In this document: in pieces, positions 54,262 to 63,889 of the stretch | Layout of the letters: each line of letters starts with the position of its first letter | Numbering within the stretch: position 1 is the stretch's first letter | Source of the DNA: Ferruginibacter sp. | Lineage (GTDB): Bacteria > Bacteroidota > Bacteroidia > Chitinophagales > Chitinophagaceae | Reading direction: 5' to 3' | Length of the DNA stretch: 64,000 nt | NCBI GenBank assembly: GCA_030831945.1 | Contig: JAURKC010000030.1 | Coordinates: 110,767-174,766 of the forward strand | The notes under the pieces: generated by a model | Told to the model about the DNA's origin: nothing | The model's database searches: none | What the model saw: the letters and a program-made list of their open reading frames with translations, nothing else | Program-made: the position numbers and the translations under genes

Positions 54262-55551
54262 TTACTTGCTACCTAGCTTATGCCCTCGAACTGCATAAAA
54301 TAAAATAACTACATAACAAGGAATCACCATCCAATAAGCTTGATGAGGCGAAAAGTGATCTGCTATCCGTCCATAAATTAATGGTAGAATAGCTCCGCCA
54401 CCGATGGCCATGATTAAAAGGGATGAGCCAATTTTAGTAAATGATCCCAGCCCATTTAATGCGAGGGGCCAAATAGAAGGGTAGATAAGTGCATTTGCCA
54501 ATCCAAGTAAAGCGATAAAAGTGAGTGATATCTTTCCATTGGTTGCCAGCGCAAGTAGACAAAATATGATTCCTAAAATTGCTGATACTTGCAAAGCCTT
54601 TTCCTGCGAAATGAAACGTGGAATAACAATGATGCCTATCAGATAGCCTATCAACATTCCTGATAGCGTAAAGCTGGTGAAAAACTTTGCTGTGGAAAGG
54701 GCAATCCCTTGAGAAGCTCCATATAAAATGATACTATCTCCCGCAATTACTTCCACTCCTACATATAAGAAGAGGGCAACTACTCCCATCATTAAATGGG
54801 GGAATTGAAAAATACTAGTTTTGGTTTGGTCATTTTTTATAGGCGTATCTTCTTCTTCTTTTTCAGGATCAATTTCTGGAAGTCCAGAGCGGTAAATAAA
54901 AATAGCAATCAGTAATAATAGCATCGTCATAAATGCATAAGGAGCGATCACCTTATTGGCGATTTGTTGCAGCACAATTGATTTTTTTTCTAGGTCTGCT
55001 GCATATTGATTAAGATTAGTTTGGTCTGAATCGTTTAAAAGAATTGCTCCTAATATGATGGGGGCTATGATGCCTGCAATACCATTACAAATCCCCATGA
55101 TGCTAATTCTTTTCGCAGCACTTTTTCTGGGCCCTAACATGACCACATAAGGGTTGGCGGCAGTCTGTAAAATAGCTAGACCACTTCCTTGTATAAATTG
55201 TCCTACAAGAAATAGTGAAAACATTCTCGTTTTTGCTGCAGGAATAAAAAGTAAAGTGCCTAACGAAATCAGTAACAACCCTATAGCCATTCCATTTTTA
55301 AAACCAGTTTTTTTTAATAATGCAGCAGAGGGTAGGGCTAGGAGTAAATACGAAATGTAAAATGAAAAGGCTACTAAATAAGAGGATATATTATTTAGCT
55401 GGCAAGTTATTTTTAAATAAGGAATTAATACAGATCCTAACCAAGTTACAAAACCAAAAACAAAGAATAGTAATCCGATGATGAATAAATATTTCAGATT
55501 AGTTTTTTCATCTGTAGTAACTAGTTGGGACGAATGGCTGGATGGCGTCAT
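54262..55551 (-). CDS. FHS-family sugar permease (FucP/NagP-like MFS)
   Basis: A 429-residue inner-membrane transporter with 12 membrane segments. The family motif QTAANPYVVMLGP near 132-144 and GFVTWLGSVLIPYL near 38-51 mark the fucose/glucose-galactose/H+ symporter group that includes FucP and NagP. Its start overlaps the murQ stop by four bases (ATGA), so it is translated with MurQ. Next to MurQ and a GH20 hexosaminidase, an amino sugar such as GlcNAc or anhydro-MurNAc is a plausible substrate; that is inference. Confidence 0.86.
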   Translation of the reverse strand: MTPSSHSSQLVTTDEKTNLKYLFIIGLLFFVFGFVTWLGSVLIPYLKITCQLNNISSYLVAFSFYISYLLLALPSAALLKKTGFKNGMAIGLLLISLGTLLFIPAAKTRMFSLFLVGQFIQGSGLAILQTAANPYVVMLGPRKSAAKRISIMGICNGIAGIIAPIILGAILLNDSDQTNLNQYAADLEKKSIVLQQIANKVIAPYAFMTMLLLLIAIFIYRSGLPEIDPEKEEEDTPIKNDQTKTSIFQFPHLMMGVVALFLYVGVEVIAGDSIILYGASQGIALSTAKFFTSFTLSGMLIGYLIGIIVIPRFISQEKALQVSAILGIIFCLLALATNGKISLTFIALLGLANALIYPSIWPLALNGLGSFTKIGSSLLIMAIGGGAILPLIYGRIADHFSPHQAYWMVIPCYVVILFYAVRGHKLGSK

Positions 55552-56360
55552 GCTTTTCGAATAATATCCAGTGCTTTTTTAACACTGCCGTTGGTTAATA
55601 GTATTTCTTTTACTTGATTGTAATCTGAAAGACCTGATTTTTCCATTAGCATTTTTACTGCTCGGTCAGTAATTTTATCATTGATTAATTTTACATTAAC
55701 CATTCTGTTATCTTCCACTCTTCCCAATCTAATCATGGTAGTGGTACTAATTATATCAAATAACATTTTTTGTGCCGTAGCACATTTCATTCTTGTACTT
55801 CCGCAGATAAATTCAGGCCCAGTAATCACTTCAACAGGATAATTAGCTTTTGCTGCAATGGTTGAATCTGGATTGCTAACAATGCAGCCAGTAGTGATAT
55901 TATTTTTTTGACATTGGGTAAGTGCTGATAATACAAATGGAGTAGAACCACTTGCTGAAATACCTAGCACAATATCTTTTTCAGTAATATTTTTTTCAAC
56001 TAACATTTGCCAACCAGCTTCTGTGTCATCTTCTTTTTCTTCTAGCGCTAATACTAAATTTTCTTTTCCTCCTGCAAGAATAACATCCACCATACCTGGT
56101 TCAACGCCATAGGTAGTTGGCAGTTCAATTACATCTAAAACAGAGAGTCTACCTCCACTTCCTGCTCCGAGATAAAACAATCTTCCTCCTGATTCAAGCT
56201 TATTTACAATTGCTTCAATGAGCGCGTTAATTTTTGGTAATTCTTTTTCTATGGCTAGTGCAACAGTTTTGTCTTCAGCATTAATACTTGCTGTCAATTC
56301 TTGAATAGACTTTTTTTCTAAATCTCTGTACTTACCAGCTTGCTCAGTTATTTTTGTCAT
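55548..56360 (-). CDS. murQ: N-acetylmuramic acid 6-phosphate etherase
   Basis: Removes the lactyl ether from MurNAc-6-phosphate to give GlcNAc-6-phosphate in peptidoglycan recycling. The 270-residue SIS-domain protein has the sequence LGAGSGGRLSVLDVIELPTTYG near 64-85, with the likely catalytic Glu79, and a second acidic cluster near 107-112 that corresponds to the other catalytic Glu. SASGSTPFV and GSTRMKCATAQKM are also present. No MurNAc kinase (AnmK/MurK) is near. It overlaps the permease gene by four bases. Confidence 0.9.
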   Translation of the reverse strand: MTKITEQAGKYRDLEKKSIQELTASINAEDKTVALAIEKELPKINALIEAIVNKLESGGRLFYLGAGSGGRLSVLDVIELPTTYGVEPGMVDVILAGGKENLVLALEEKEDDTEAGWQMLVEKNITEKDIVLGISASGSTPFVLSALTQCQKNNITTGCIVSNPDSTIAAKANYPVEVITGPEFICGSTRMKCATAQKMLFDIISTTTMIRLGRVEDNRMVNVKLINDKITDRAVKMLMEKSGLSDYNQVKEILLTNGSVKKALDIIRKA

Positions 56361-56475
56361 AAGATGAATTTGTATTGATTATAATTGAAACAAATTGATT
56401 TAAGTTTATCTGCTAGCAATTATAAAGGTTCAAATAGTTGTTTTGAATTAGTTTGCTTTAAATTTTCTAGTTAAT

Positions 56476-57756
56476 TTATTTAAAATCAGTTGATGCTGGC
56501 GATTCAGCCACTAATTTTAAAGTTTCATTTACCAGTATGTCTCCAGTCATTTCACCTAGACTTGTCCTACTTACATAATCATATCTTTTGAAACTTTGAA
56601 AATCTTCTTTTGTCAACATATAACCAAAAGCATCATTGGTTAATCCGAAAAGGAAAGCTTGTTTAGTATGCATTTTTCTTTTAAGATAGTAACCAATATT
56701 AGGTAAGGCTTCACCAGGTATGGTTATTATTTGTGCAGTGCCAATATTGATTAAATTCTGTTGAGATGAGATTATATTTCCAACTACTTTATCAGATTTC
56801 AATTTTGAATTTTCCAAAATGTATTTCATCAATGGTGAGGTAATAGGAAATTGAATAGTTTTGGCAGTGCAAAATAAAGACGGGTCAACTTGAACTTTTG
56901 CTTTATTAATTATCCTTAAGGCTTCATCTGCTAATAATTCACCAATACGTTTACACTCATTCCAATCATTTGCTTCTTCGCCGTTTTTAACTCTGTTATC
57001 TGCAGTCACCATTCCTCCCTGTGCTCCATTCATGAAAATAGCCATACCACCTACTTTCTGCTCAATTCTTGAATATAAAGGACCACATAAATCTGGACTA
57101 AGAATACCTCTTCCTGAGCCAATCACTTCAGGATGAACAGCGTAATTTACTAGTGTAAAAATTGGCTTATCAATATTAGCTCCTGAACTGGCAATTGCTT
57201 GAATTACTCCGCAACGTGGATCATACAATTGGTCTGCATAATAATTATATGCAATTTTTCCAATGGCTTCTTCAACATTGGTTTTAAGTGTGGCTGGTTC
57301 AAGTTTTGAAATGGCTTCATTTACTGCATCTGCAATCTGCTGTACACATAAATCAAGGTATTTAAAATCAGCTCCAGTATTTCCCTTTTCATCAGGAAAA
57401 GCATATGCATCGGGTGCACTATGGGTATGAGTTGCACCAATTAAAATATTTTCAGCAGGGATACCCTTTATAAGCTTTCTTGATCTGTCCCCTAAAATGG
57501 AAGTCCAACCTAAATTATCAACACTTACTATTGCAATTCGAGTCTTCCCTTTTTCTATCACGACTGCCCTTGCATATAAATCTCCTTGTTTCTCTTTTGA
57601 CGGATTAGGTATTCCAACTCCTCCAGATACTGGTAATAGGGGATTGGGTGTTATTATTCTTAGTGCTGCCCCTGCTTTAAACGTCTGAGCATTAGATAGG
57701 GTAGATAAAAATAAAAGGCAAATCAATAGGTTAGTTTTTATAAAAAAGTATTTCAT
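56476..57756 (-). CDS. Neutral/alkaline ceramidase N-domain-like secreted protein
   Basis: A 426-residue exported protein (signal about 1-23). It matches the neutral/alkaline non-lysosomal ceramidase N-domain: KAGAALRIITPN start, then ILIGATHTHSAPDAY near 104-118 (metal-binding histidines) and VNYAVHPEVIG near 207-217. It is shorter than full ceramidases. At the position of the family nucleophile motif (NxGDVSP) it has NGAQGGMVTADN, so ceramide hydrolysis is doubtful and another esterase/amidase substrate is likely. It lies 20 bases downstream of the sialidase-like gene and 115 bases upstream of murQ. Confidence 0.78.
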   Translation of the reverse strand: MKYFFIKTNLLICLLFLSTLSNAQTFKAGAALRIITPNPLLPVSGGVGIPNPSKEKQGDLYARAVVIEKGKTRIAIVSVDNLGWTSILGDRSRKLIKGIPAENILIGATHTHSAPDAYAFPDEKGNTGADFKYLDLCVQQIADAVNEAISKLEPATLKTNVEEAIGKIAYNYYADQLYDPRCGVIQAIASSGANIDKPIFTLVNYAVHPEVIGSGRGILSPDLCGPLYSRIEQKVGGMAIFMNGAQGGMVTADNRVKNGEEANDWNECKRIGELLADEALRIINKAKVQVDPSLFCTAKTIQFPITSPLMKYILENSKLKSDKVVGNIISSQQNLINIGTAQIITIPGEALPNIGYYLKRKMHTKQAFLFGLTNDAFGYMLTKEDFQSFKRYDYVSRTSLGEMTGDILVNETLKLVAESPASTDFK

Positions 57757-57776
57757 AAAATTTATTTTTTAAAATA

Positions 57777-58979
57777 TTATTTTTTGGTGGTAATTATTTT
57801 GGTAGGATCGATACAGACATATTTAATGGACTCGCCATTATTACCTAATTGATGAGAATAAGTAATTCTAATTAATCCATCTGTAGATTGAATTAAACAA
57901 GGATATGAAAAACTTCCTTTGCCAATTTCTTCATTTTCCAAAACTGATTTCCAAGACCAGGTACTACCTTCATCAGCTGAAATATATAGACTCAATCTAT
58001 GACGACCTTGTTCTTGATCGTTGCTAATAAAAGCCCAGCGGCCATCTTGTAATACGAGTGCTTCTACACTGCTCCCAGCATTAGGAATATCGGTTTTAAT
58101 GGCAGCAGTCCATGTTTTACCCAAGTCAGCTGATTCGCTTAATTGTAATCTTCCTGGATCATCGCCATTATCACGCATAAAAGCCACAATGCGTTGATCC
58201 TTTTTTTGAACTAAAGCAGGTTGTACACCTCCTCTGCTAATAATAGGTAAGCTGGGGTACCAACTCTCTCCATTATTATCTGAAATAGCTATTAAAGAAA
58301 AATTGAAACCATCTGAATAAAGAGGTAAAAGTATCCTTCCATTTTTCAAAATTAGCGGTTTGATTCGGCCCATCCATCCAGTGGAACGTTTAGTAATATC
58401 TTGACTCGCTTCTATAATTGTCTGATCATATTTGTGCGCAAATTCTGACCATCCAGCTCCAGATTTGGGTAATTGCTTGAATTTAGATTCAGTTTCGATA
58501 GCAAATTTTTCATCTGGTTTTAGCAAAATATTATCTTGCCATTGCCATACAGGAGCACCACTTTGATTGTAGTTAACAGAAGTTCTAAATTTTAAAATAG
58601 AGTACTGCCATTTATTGGCTTGTACGGCAATCCAAACTAAAAATAATTTACCCTGAGCATTTAAAAATAATACAGGATTGCAATCAGGTAAATCTGGAGT
58701 ATCTGCTAATAAAAATGGGGTAGACCAAATTTTTGAACCTTTTACAAGTCTTGCTCCCATAATTTTTACATCATCAGCCGTTCTTTCGCCATGGCCTTGA
58801 AACCAAGCTGCTAGTAAGTCTCCATTGGGTAGGCTAACTATACTACTTCCATGAACATGTTCTTTTACCGGTTGAAAAATAAGTGTCTCGTAATTAATCG
58901 GTGCTTTCTCTATTGCTAGCTGAGCAGATAAGTAGCTAATTAAAATTAATCCTATTGATAGTAAAAATAATTTTTTCAT
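57777..58979 (-). CDS. BNR/Asp-box sialidase-like protein
   Basis: A 400-residue exported six-bladed propeller (signal about 1-19). Asp-box motifs (S-x-D-x-G-x-T/S-W) are visible as ISDNNGESW, ESADLGKTW and SADEGSTW, and the N-terminal HGSSIVSLPNGDLLAAWFQG block is typical of the BNR-repeat sialidase family that includes exo-alpha-sialidases but also other glycosidases. True sialidase activity is not settled. It lies 33 bases after the propeller/helical-barrel gene. Confidence 0.83.
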   Translation of the reverse strand: MKKLFLLSIGLILISYLSAQLAIEKAPINYETLIFQPVKEHVHGSSIVSLPNGDLLAAWFQGHGERTADDVKIMGARLVKGSKIWSTPFLLADTPDLPDCNPVLFLNAQGKLFLVWIAVQANKWQYSILKFRTSVNYNQSGAPVWQWQDNILLKPDEKFAIETESKFKQLPKSGAGWSEFAHKYDQTIIEASQDITKRSTGWMGRIKPLILKNGRILLPLYSDGFNFSLIAISDNNGESWYPSLPIISRGGVQPALVQKKDQRIVAFMRDNGDDPGRLQLSESADLGKTWTAAIKTDIPNAGSSVEALVLQDGRWAFISNDQEQGRHRLSLYISADEGSTWSWKSVLENEEIGKGSFSYPCLIQSTDGLIRITYSHQLGNNGESIKYVCIDPTKIITTKK

Positions 58980-59012
58980 ATACGGAGCTTGTTATTTTAT
59001 TGGTAACCTTAC

Positions 59013-61241
59013 TTATTTATTGGAGGCACTAATTACTTGTAAGTATCTGCCTAACCAATAGGGAAATAACCAAATATCTCCAGCAGAATATTCTGAAGAT
59101 CCATGTACATCGCCACCATCTAATGTAAATCGATTGGCATTATGCCTTTCAATCGTCAACTCACTAGGAGGAAGCACTTCTTTGGTAGTTTGCTCTCTAA
59201 AATTGGGCGCTATACGCTCTATATCATTTCGCTTGCTATTGACCATTCTCCAATTGACTAAGTCCAGTGGATATTTTTGTAAATACCAAATGGCTTCCTT
59301 TAAATCGAAATTTTTCTCGCCTGTGATGGAAGTAAAAATATTCCATGCACCTTCTTTTTCAGGTCTTTCAATTTCCCAGTGATCAATAATTGATTGTCTG
59401 AATTTTGCTTTCAAAGTGTCGTTAAAAGCATATCTGTAAAGTCCCCAGTACCCAAGGAAATACATTTCATCATCCGAATGATTCCATGAACTGGAAAGTA
59501 ATTTACTTAATCCGTTTGCATCAGCGGGAGCTTCATTAATTACTTTCATCGACCGCATTAAATTTTCTAGGTAGCCATGTTTATTTAAAAGCTCCATTGC
59601 TTTATCCTTGTATATTTTTTTACCGGTAAAGCGATAAGCCGTTTGCAACATAGCCGTAATATTAGAAGCGGTTATTTTTCTGTCACCCACCTGAATAGGA
59701 AATGCATTCACATATTCAGGACTCCAACGGCCCCATAATGTAGGCTGACCATGCCAGTCAATCAGGTAATATCCATGATCGATGATGTGTGTCATCAGCG
59801 TATCAATCAATGTGATGGCTCTTTTTTTCAAATCTACATCGTCTACTAATTCTGCAATTGCACCGAAGGCAAAAATATGTCCAATAGCCTCATCACTACT
59901 GGTGGTGGATTTCCAATCCCAATCTGGTTCAGCTGCTCTGCGCCAAGGAGTATCTCCACGATTATACCCTGTGCGTTCATATGAACGAGCAGGGAAGCCT
60001 GGTATTTTTGTAATGGCATACAATCTTTCCAATGCTTCAAATGATTCACGACAATTTTGAAGTGCTTCAGGAGACTTTGTAACCGCGTATCTAAAAACTT
60101 CAGCTCCTAAATACATCGTAGTCCAAAGTCCATCATTATCTGAATTTTCAAACCATCCGGTAGCTGGATCTCCATCTTTCATGCCAACTAGTGAAGCATT
60201 GAATCCATTTCTTAAATGCCTTTCACGTACTTGCTTTTCATAAAAATCCGCTTTTTGTTCTAGCGTCATATTAACGGAAATAATTTTACCCAAACCTTTA
60301 TCTGTAAGGATAAGAATAGCATTGTCTGCTCCCTTTGTAATATCTATTACTTGATTGGAAGGTAACCAACGTTTTGAGGCATAGTAATCATATTTTTTAT
60401 CTTCTTTCAATTTAAATGCACCCATTGAAGATCCAAACCAAATGTTCTGACCAATTTCTTTAATCGCTGTAATATCATTGCTAGGTAGCTTTCTGTAATA
60501 ATCACCCTTTTGTTTTTTTGTATCGGCATCCATAATAAAATAGCCATTATGAGTACCAACAAATAATTCTGAATTAGCATGAGCTAATGCAAAGCTTGTC
60601 AATGATTCTCTATTCAATACTGTTTGAAATGTTTTGTCTTTTGCAGAAAAAGTACCAATCGATTTTGAAGATAATATCCAGAACAGATTTCTTTTTTGAT
60701 CAAAAGCAATGTCTTTAATTGGATCAGTCACTTCGCCTTTCCAGGCAATGATAGCATCTTTTATAAATTGTAAATGAATACCATCGGATATAAGAAAACC
60801 AAAATTATTGTCCCCATCAATTAAATTAACTTCGGGTATAGAATGCTTGGAATTCAACTTGCCTGCCCAGGCATTGCTTAACACTACTTTATCATCGGCA
60901 TAGACAAATTGATTTCTGTAAATATTAATTGCCTTAATATTTTTATCTTTCATAGGGCGTGAAGACATATCAGGTACTAGCTTGCCTGGATATAATAATT
61001 GAGCAGCTATAGGTTTAAGTATCCCTGTACTAGAAAGAACTTGGATTACTCCATTTCTGTCACAAATCACTTTTTTTAATGGTGATGAGGGAAGATTTTT
61101 TTCACTTTCAAAATTATATTTTTCACTATATTCTTGCAGAAAAGGAAGGTCCTTGTGTTTACTTTGAGCAGTTGCCAACTGTAAAAAGGACTGCATAAAA
61201 ATGAAAAAAAACATAACTTTCTTCAATAGCCTAATAGTCAT
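59013..61241 (-). CDS. Two-domain protein: N-terminal propeller, C-terminal helical barrel
   Basis: A 742-residue exported protein (ATG at 61241; signal peptide about 1-26 ending LATAQ). Residues roughly 45-330 have short beta repeats of the two-component-regulator propeller type (WFGSSMGAF, LFVGTHNGYF). From about 335 to the end is an (alpha/alpha)-barrel-like region with WFENSDNDGLWTTMYLGAE, SSDEAIGHIFAFGAI, and SSWNHSDDEMYFLGYWGLYRYA. I do not recognise a named family for the whole protein. The acidic and aromatic residues, the signal peptide and the neighbours suggest a carbohydrate-active enzyme, possibly a new glycosidase or lyase. It is first in the five-gene operon. Confidence 0.7.
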   Translation of the reverse strand: MTIRLLKKVMFFFIFMQSFLQLATAQSKHKDLPFLQEYSEKYNFESEKNLPSSPLKKVICDRNGVIQVLSSTGILKPIAAQLLYPGKLVPDMSSRPMKDKNIKAINIYRNQFVYADDKVVLSNAWAGKLNSKHSIPEVNLIDGDNNFGFLISDGIHLQFIKDAIIAWKGEVTDPIKDIAFDQKRNLFWILSSKSIGTFSAKDKTFQTVLNRESLTSFALAHANSELFVGTHNGYFIMDADTKKQKGDYYRKLPSNDITAIKEIGQNIWFGSSMGAFKLKEDKKYDYYASKRWLPSNQVIDITKGADNAILILTDKGLGKIISVNMTLEQKADFYEKQVRERHLRNGFNASLVGMKDGDPATGWFENSDNDGLWTTMYLGAEVFRYAVTKSPEALQNCRESFEALERLYAITKIPGFPARSYERTGYNRGDTPWRRAAEPDWDWKSTTSSDEAIGHIFAFGAIAELVDDVDLKKRAITLIDTLMTHIIDHGYYLIDWHGQPTLWGRWSPEYVNAFPIQVGDRKITASNITAMLQTAYRFTGKKIYKDKAMELLNKHGYLENLMRSMKVINEAPADANGLSKLLSSSWNHSDDEMYFLGYWGLYRYAFNDTLKAKFRQSIIDHWEIERPEKEGAWNIFTSITGEKNFDLKEAIWYLQKYPLDLVNWRMVNSKRNDIERIAPNFREQTTKEVLPPSELTIERHNANRFTLDGGDVHGSSEYSAGDIWLFPYWLGRYLQVISASNK

Positions 61242-61592
61242 TGTGGTGTAATTATTTTGTGAATAATAAATAGCTTTTTTAATCAAAGTGAAGATATCAT
61301 TTTTAGCTCAAAAGTCTACCGAAAATTGCTCTAAAAGTTAATGGGTTTGCTTGTATTGTGGAAAACATCTTATTATCAATTAAAAATACCAACTTTGAAT
61401 CGGGTAATTGGATCAGTTTGGGGATAAAATACTAGTATTAATGAGTATTTCAAGTCATTTATCTTTATTTTTATATATATAATTATATTTTCAAAATTCT
61501 AATTTATGGTTAAAAAATATTGGAGTGAATTTTTAAGAAATCTTAGTAATGATTTGTTTTTTATATTATCACTTGTTAAATCATTTATATCA
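61242..61592. promoter_or_regulatory. Divergent regulatory region between the sugar operon and the GH20 gene
   Basis: A 351-base AT-rich gap between divergent starts. On the minus strand TCACTTTG (61284-61291) is a one-mismatch -7 box for the five-gene operon with a leader of about 36 bases. On the plus strand TATCTTTA (61460-61467) is a one-mismatch box for the GH20 gene. No open frame, regulator gene or clear operator was seen. Confidence 0.4.
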
Positions 61593-63755
61593 ATGAAAAA
61601 CAGCTACCTATTCATTGCATTTTTTTTATTATCGATTGTTGGTAAAGCCCAGCAAACTGATCTTATGCCCGTACCTTCTTCTGTGGTGATTCATAAAAAC
61701 AACTTTCGATTGTCTCCTAATTTTTCCATTGCAATAACAGGAAAAGCAGATGAAAGATTATATAAAGAAGCTAGCCGATTTTTTCAACGTTTATCAGAAA
61801 GGACTGGACTATTTTTTAAAACTTGGAATGTTACCAAAGAAAATTTGAATCCATTGGCTTCTCTTCAGATTCACGCTAATAAAAAAGGGATTGTTCAAAT
61901 TAATATGGAGGAATCTTATGAGCTGGTGGTGGATGAGGCTAAAATATCATTAAAGTCGGAAAGTGATATTGGAGCAATCAGAGGTTTAGAAACACTTTTA
62001 CAATTGATAAGTGCTGATCAAAAAGGATTTTATTTTAAAGGGGGTACTATAAAAGATTCGCCTCGTTTTGCGTGGAGGGGATTATTGATTTCTCAACCTT
62101 ACCATTTTATGCCAATGGATGTTGTGAAAAGAACACTTGATGCGATGGCAATGGTGAAAATGAATGTTTTGCATTTGTATATTAGTGATGACCAGGGCTA
62201 TACAATTGAATCAAAGGTTTTCCCAAAGCTTCATCAACAAGCTTCTGGAGGTAATTATTTTACTCAGGTACAAATTGCAGAGATTATTCAATATGCTGAT
62301 CAACGAGGAATTAGGGTAGTACCTGAGATAGATTTGCCAGGTCATTCAACGGCTATTTTAACTGCTTTTCCTGAATTAGCCTCTATTCCAAGAGCCTATC
62401 AATTACAAGATCATTGGGGAGTTTTTGATCCTACTGTAGACCCTACTAAAGAAAAAAATTATGTTTTTTTAGATACGCTGCTTACCGAAGTAGCTTCTTT
62501 ATTTCCAGATCATTATTTCCATATTGGTGGTGATGAAAATACTGGAAGAGATTGGGCAAAAAGTATTCCTATCCAAGCCTTCATGAAAGAGAAGGGGCTT
62601 AATAGTACGGTATCGCTTCAAAATTATTTTAACAGACATATTCAGCAAATATTGAAACGCTCTGGCAAGACTATTGTTGGTTGGGATGAAATTTTAATGA
62701 AGAAAATGGAAGATTCAATAGCAAAGGCCCATTTTGAAAAGGGTGAATTTGATCAATTGATTGAGCAAGAAGTGCCTAAGGATATTGTTGTACAATCATG
62801 GCGAGGAATGGAAGCTCTTTTATCTTCTGCTAAAAATGGATATAAAAGTATTTTATCTAAAGGTTATTATATCGATTTGGTTCAACCAACCTCTTATCAT
62901 TATTTGAATGATCCTATACCATTTAGAAATAAAGTAATCATTCCAGACAGTGAAGCCAATCTTAATAGATTTGAATCTGAAATAATTAAGAAGATTCAGA
63001 ATGGAGAAAAAATTCTCACCTCAAAAGAGGAGGAGCTCATTATTGGTGGAGAGGCAACTATGTGGACTGAGCATGTATCAGCTGAAACATTCGATTCTAG
63101 GGTGTGGCCAAGGTCTGCTGCAATTGCCGAAAGATTATGGTCGCCTGCTACTGTTAGAGATGTGGATGATATGTACCGTAGATTAGATATTATTTCTCTT
63201 CAGTTGGAATGGGTTGGTTCTACCCATTTAAAAAATAAGGAAATGATGTTGAGACGTATTGCGGGAGTTGAAAATATTCAAGCCTTAGAAAATGTTGTTG
63301 ACTTTATTGAACCGCTTAAAGGGTATAAAAGAAATGCCGCTAATAATTTTACTAAATATTCACCCTATTCACTTTTAGTAGATATTGCAGTGCCTGATCC
63401 ATCTCCATTGCGTGCATTTAATAAATTAGTAGATTCTCTGATCCAACAACCTACAGCTATTCAAATTAAAAGTTTATATCGACAATTGAATTTTTGGAAG
63501 AGCAATCATCAGCTGGTTCTAGCAATGGCAATCAATAAACCGCTATTGACTACATTATTAAAACATTCGGCATCGCTTAATATAATTTCAAATTATACAA
63601 TTGAATTTTTGGAAATGAAGGAGCGCCATCAAAATCCCAGTCAGCAGTGGATGAAACAATACGTGCAAATATTGAATGAGTCTGTGAAACCTTCAGGCTA
63701 TTGCGAATTACTAATAGGAGAGTCCTTGAAAAAAATGGTTACTAACTATAAATAA
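61593..63755 (+). CDS. GH20 beta-N-acetylhexosaminidase
   Basis: A 720-residue exported enzyme that releases terminal N-acetylhexosamines. The ATG at 61593 starts the signal peptide (MKNSYLFIAFFLLSIVGKA); a longer frame opens 29 codons earlier but adds a charged leader. The N-terminal hex-b domain is followed by the catalytic barrel. The catalytic pair Asp314-Glu315 is in HIGGDENTG, SDDQGY is near 196-201, and the later motifs WDEIL, QSWRG and GGEATMWTEH are as in active members. The C-terminal 150 residues are helical. It is divergent from the sialidase/MurQ/permease operon, fitting use of chitin- or peptidoglycan-derived oligosaccharides. Confidence 0.93.
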   Translation: MKNSYLFIAFFLLSIVGKAQQTDLMPVPSSVVIHKNNFRLSPNFSIAITGKADERLYKEASRFFQRLSERTGLFFKTWNVTKENLNPLASLQIHANKKGIVQINMEESYELVVDEAKISLKSESDIGAIRGLETLLQLISADQKGFYFKGGTIKDSPRFAWRGLLISQPYHFMPMDVVKRTLDAMAMVKMNVLHLYISDDQGYTIESKVFPKLHQQASGGNYFTQVQIAEIIQYADQRGIRVVPEIDLPGHSTAILTAFPELASIPRAYQLQDHWGVFDPTVDPTKEKNYVFLDTLLTEVASLFPDHYFHIGGDENTGRDWAKSIPIQAFMKEKGLNSTVSLQNYFNRHIQQILKRSGKTIVGWDEILMKKMEDSIAKAHFEKGEFDQLIEQEVPKDIVVQSWRGMEALLSSAKNGYKSILSKGYYIDLVQPTSYHYLNDPIPFRNKVIIPDSEANLNRFESEIIKKIQNGEKILTSKEEELIIGGEATMWTEHVSAETFDSRVWPRSAAIAERLWSPATVRDVDDMYRRLDIISLQLEWVGSTHLKNKEMMLRRIAGVENIQALENVVDFIEPLKGYKRNAANNFTKYSPYSLLVDIAVPDPSPLRAFNKLVDSLIQQPTAIQIKSLYRQLNFWKSNHQLVLAMAINKPLLTTLLKHSASLNIISNYTIEFLEMKERHQNPSQQWMKQYVQILNESVKPSGYCELLIGESLKKMVTNYK

Positions 63756-63889
63756 AAGTAGTTTGTTTAATGTTAAAGTCTAATGGATTTTATTATTCAT
63801 GATGTGCTAACCTCAAAGGGTTAACTTATTTTTTTATTGTAAAATAAAATTAGCATTATGGGCTTTGAATTCCATTTGGAATAGAGTGT

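Noticed and set aside
61506..61592. 29-codon upstream extension of the GH20 frame
   Set aside because: It would put a charged segment before a complete signal peptide that begins at the ATG at 61593.
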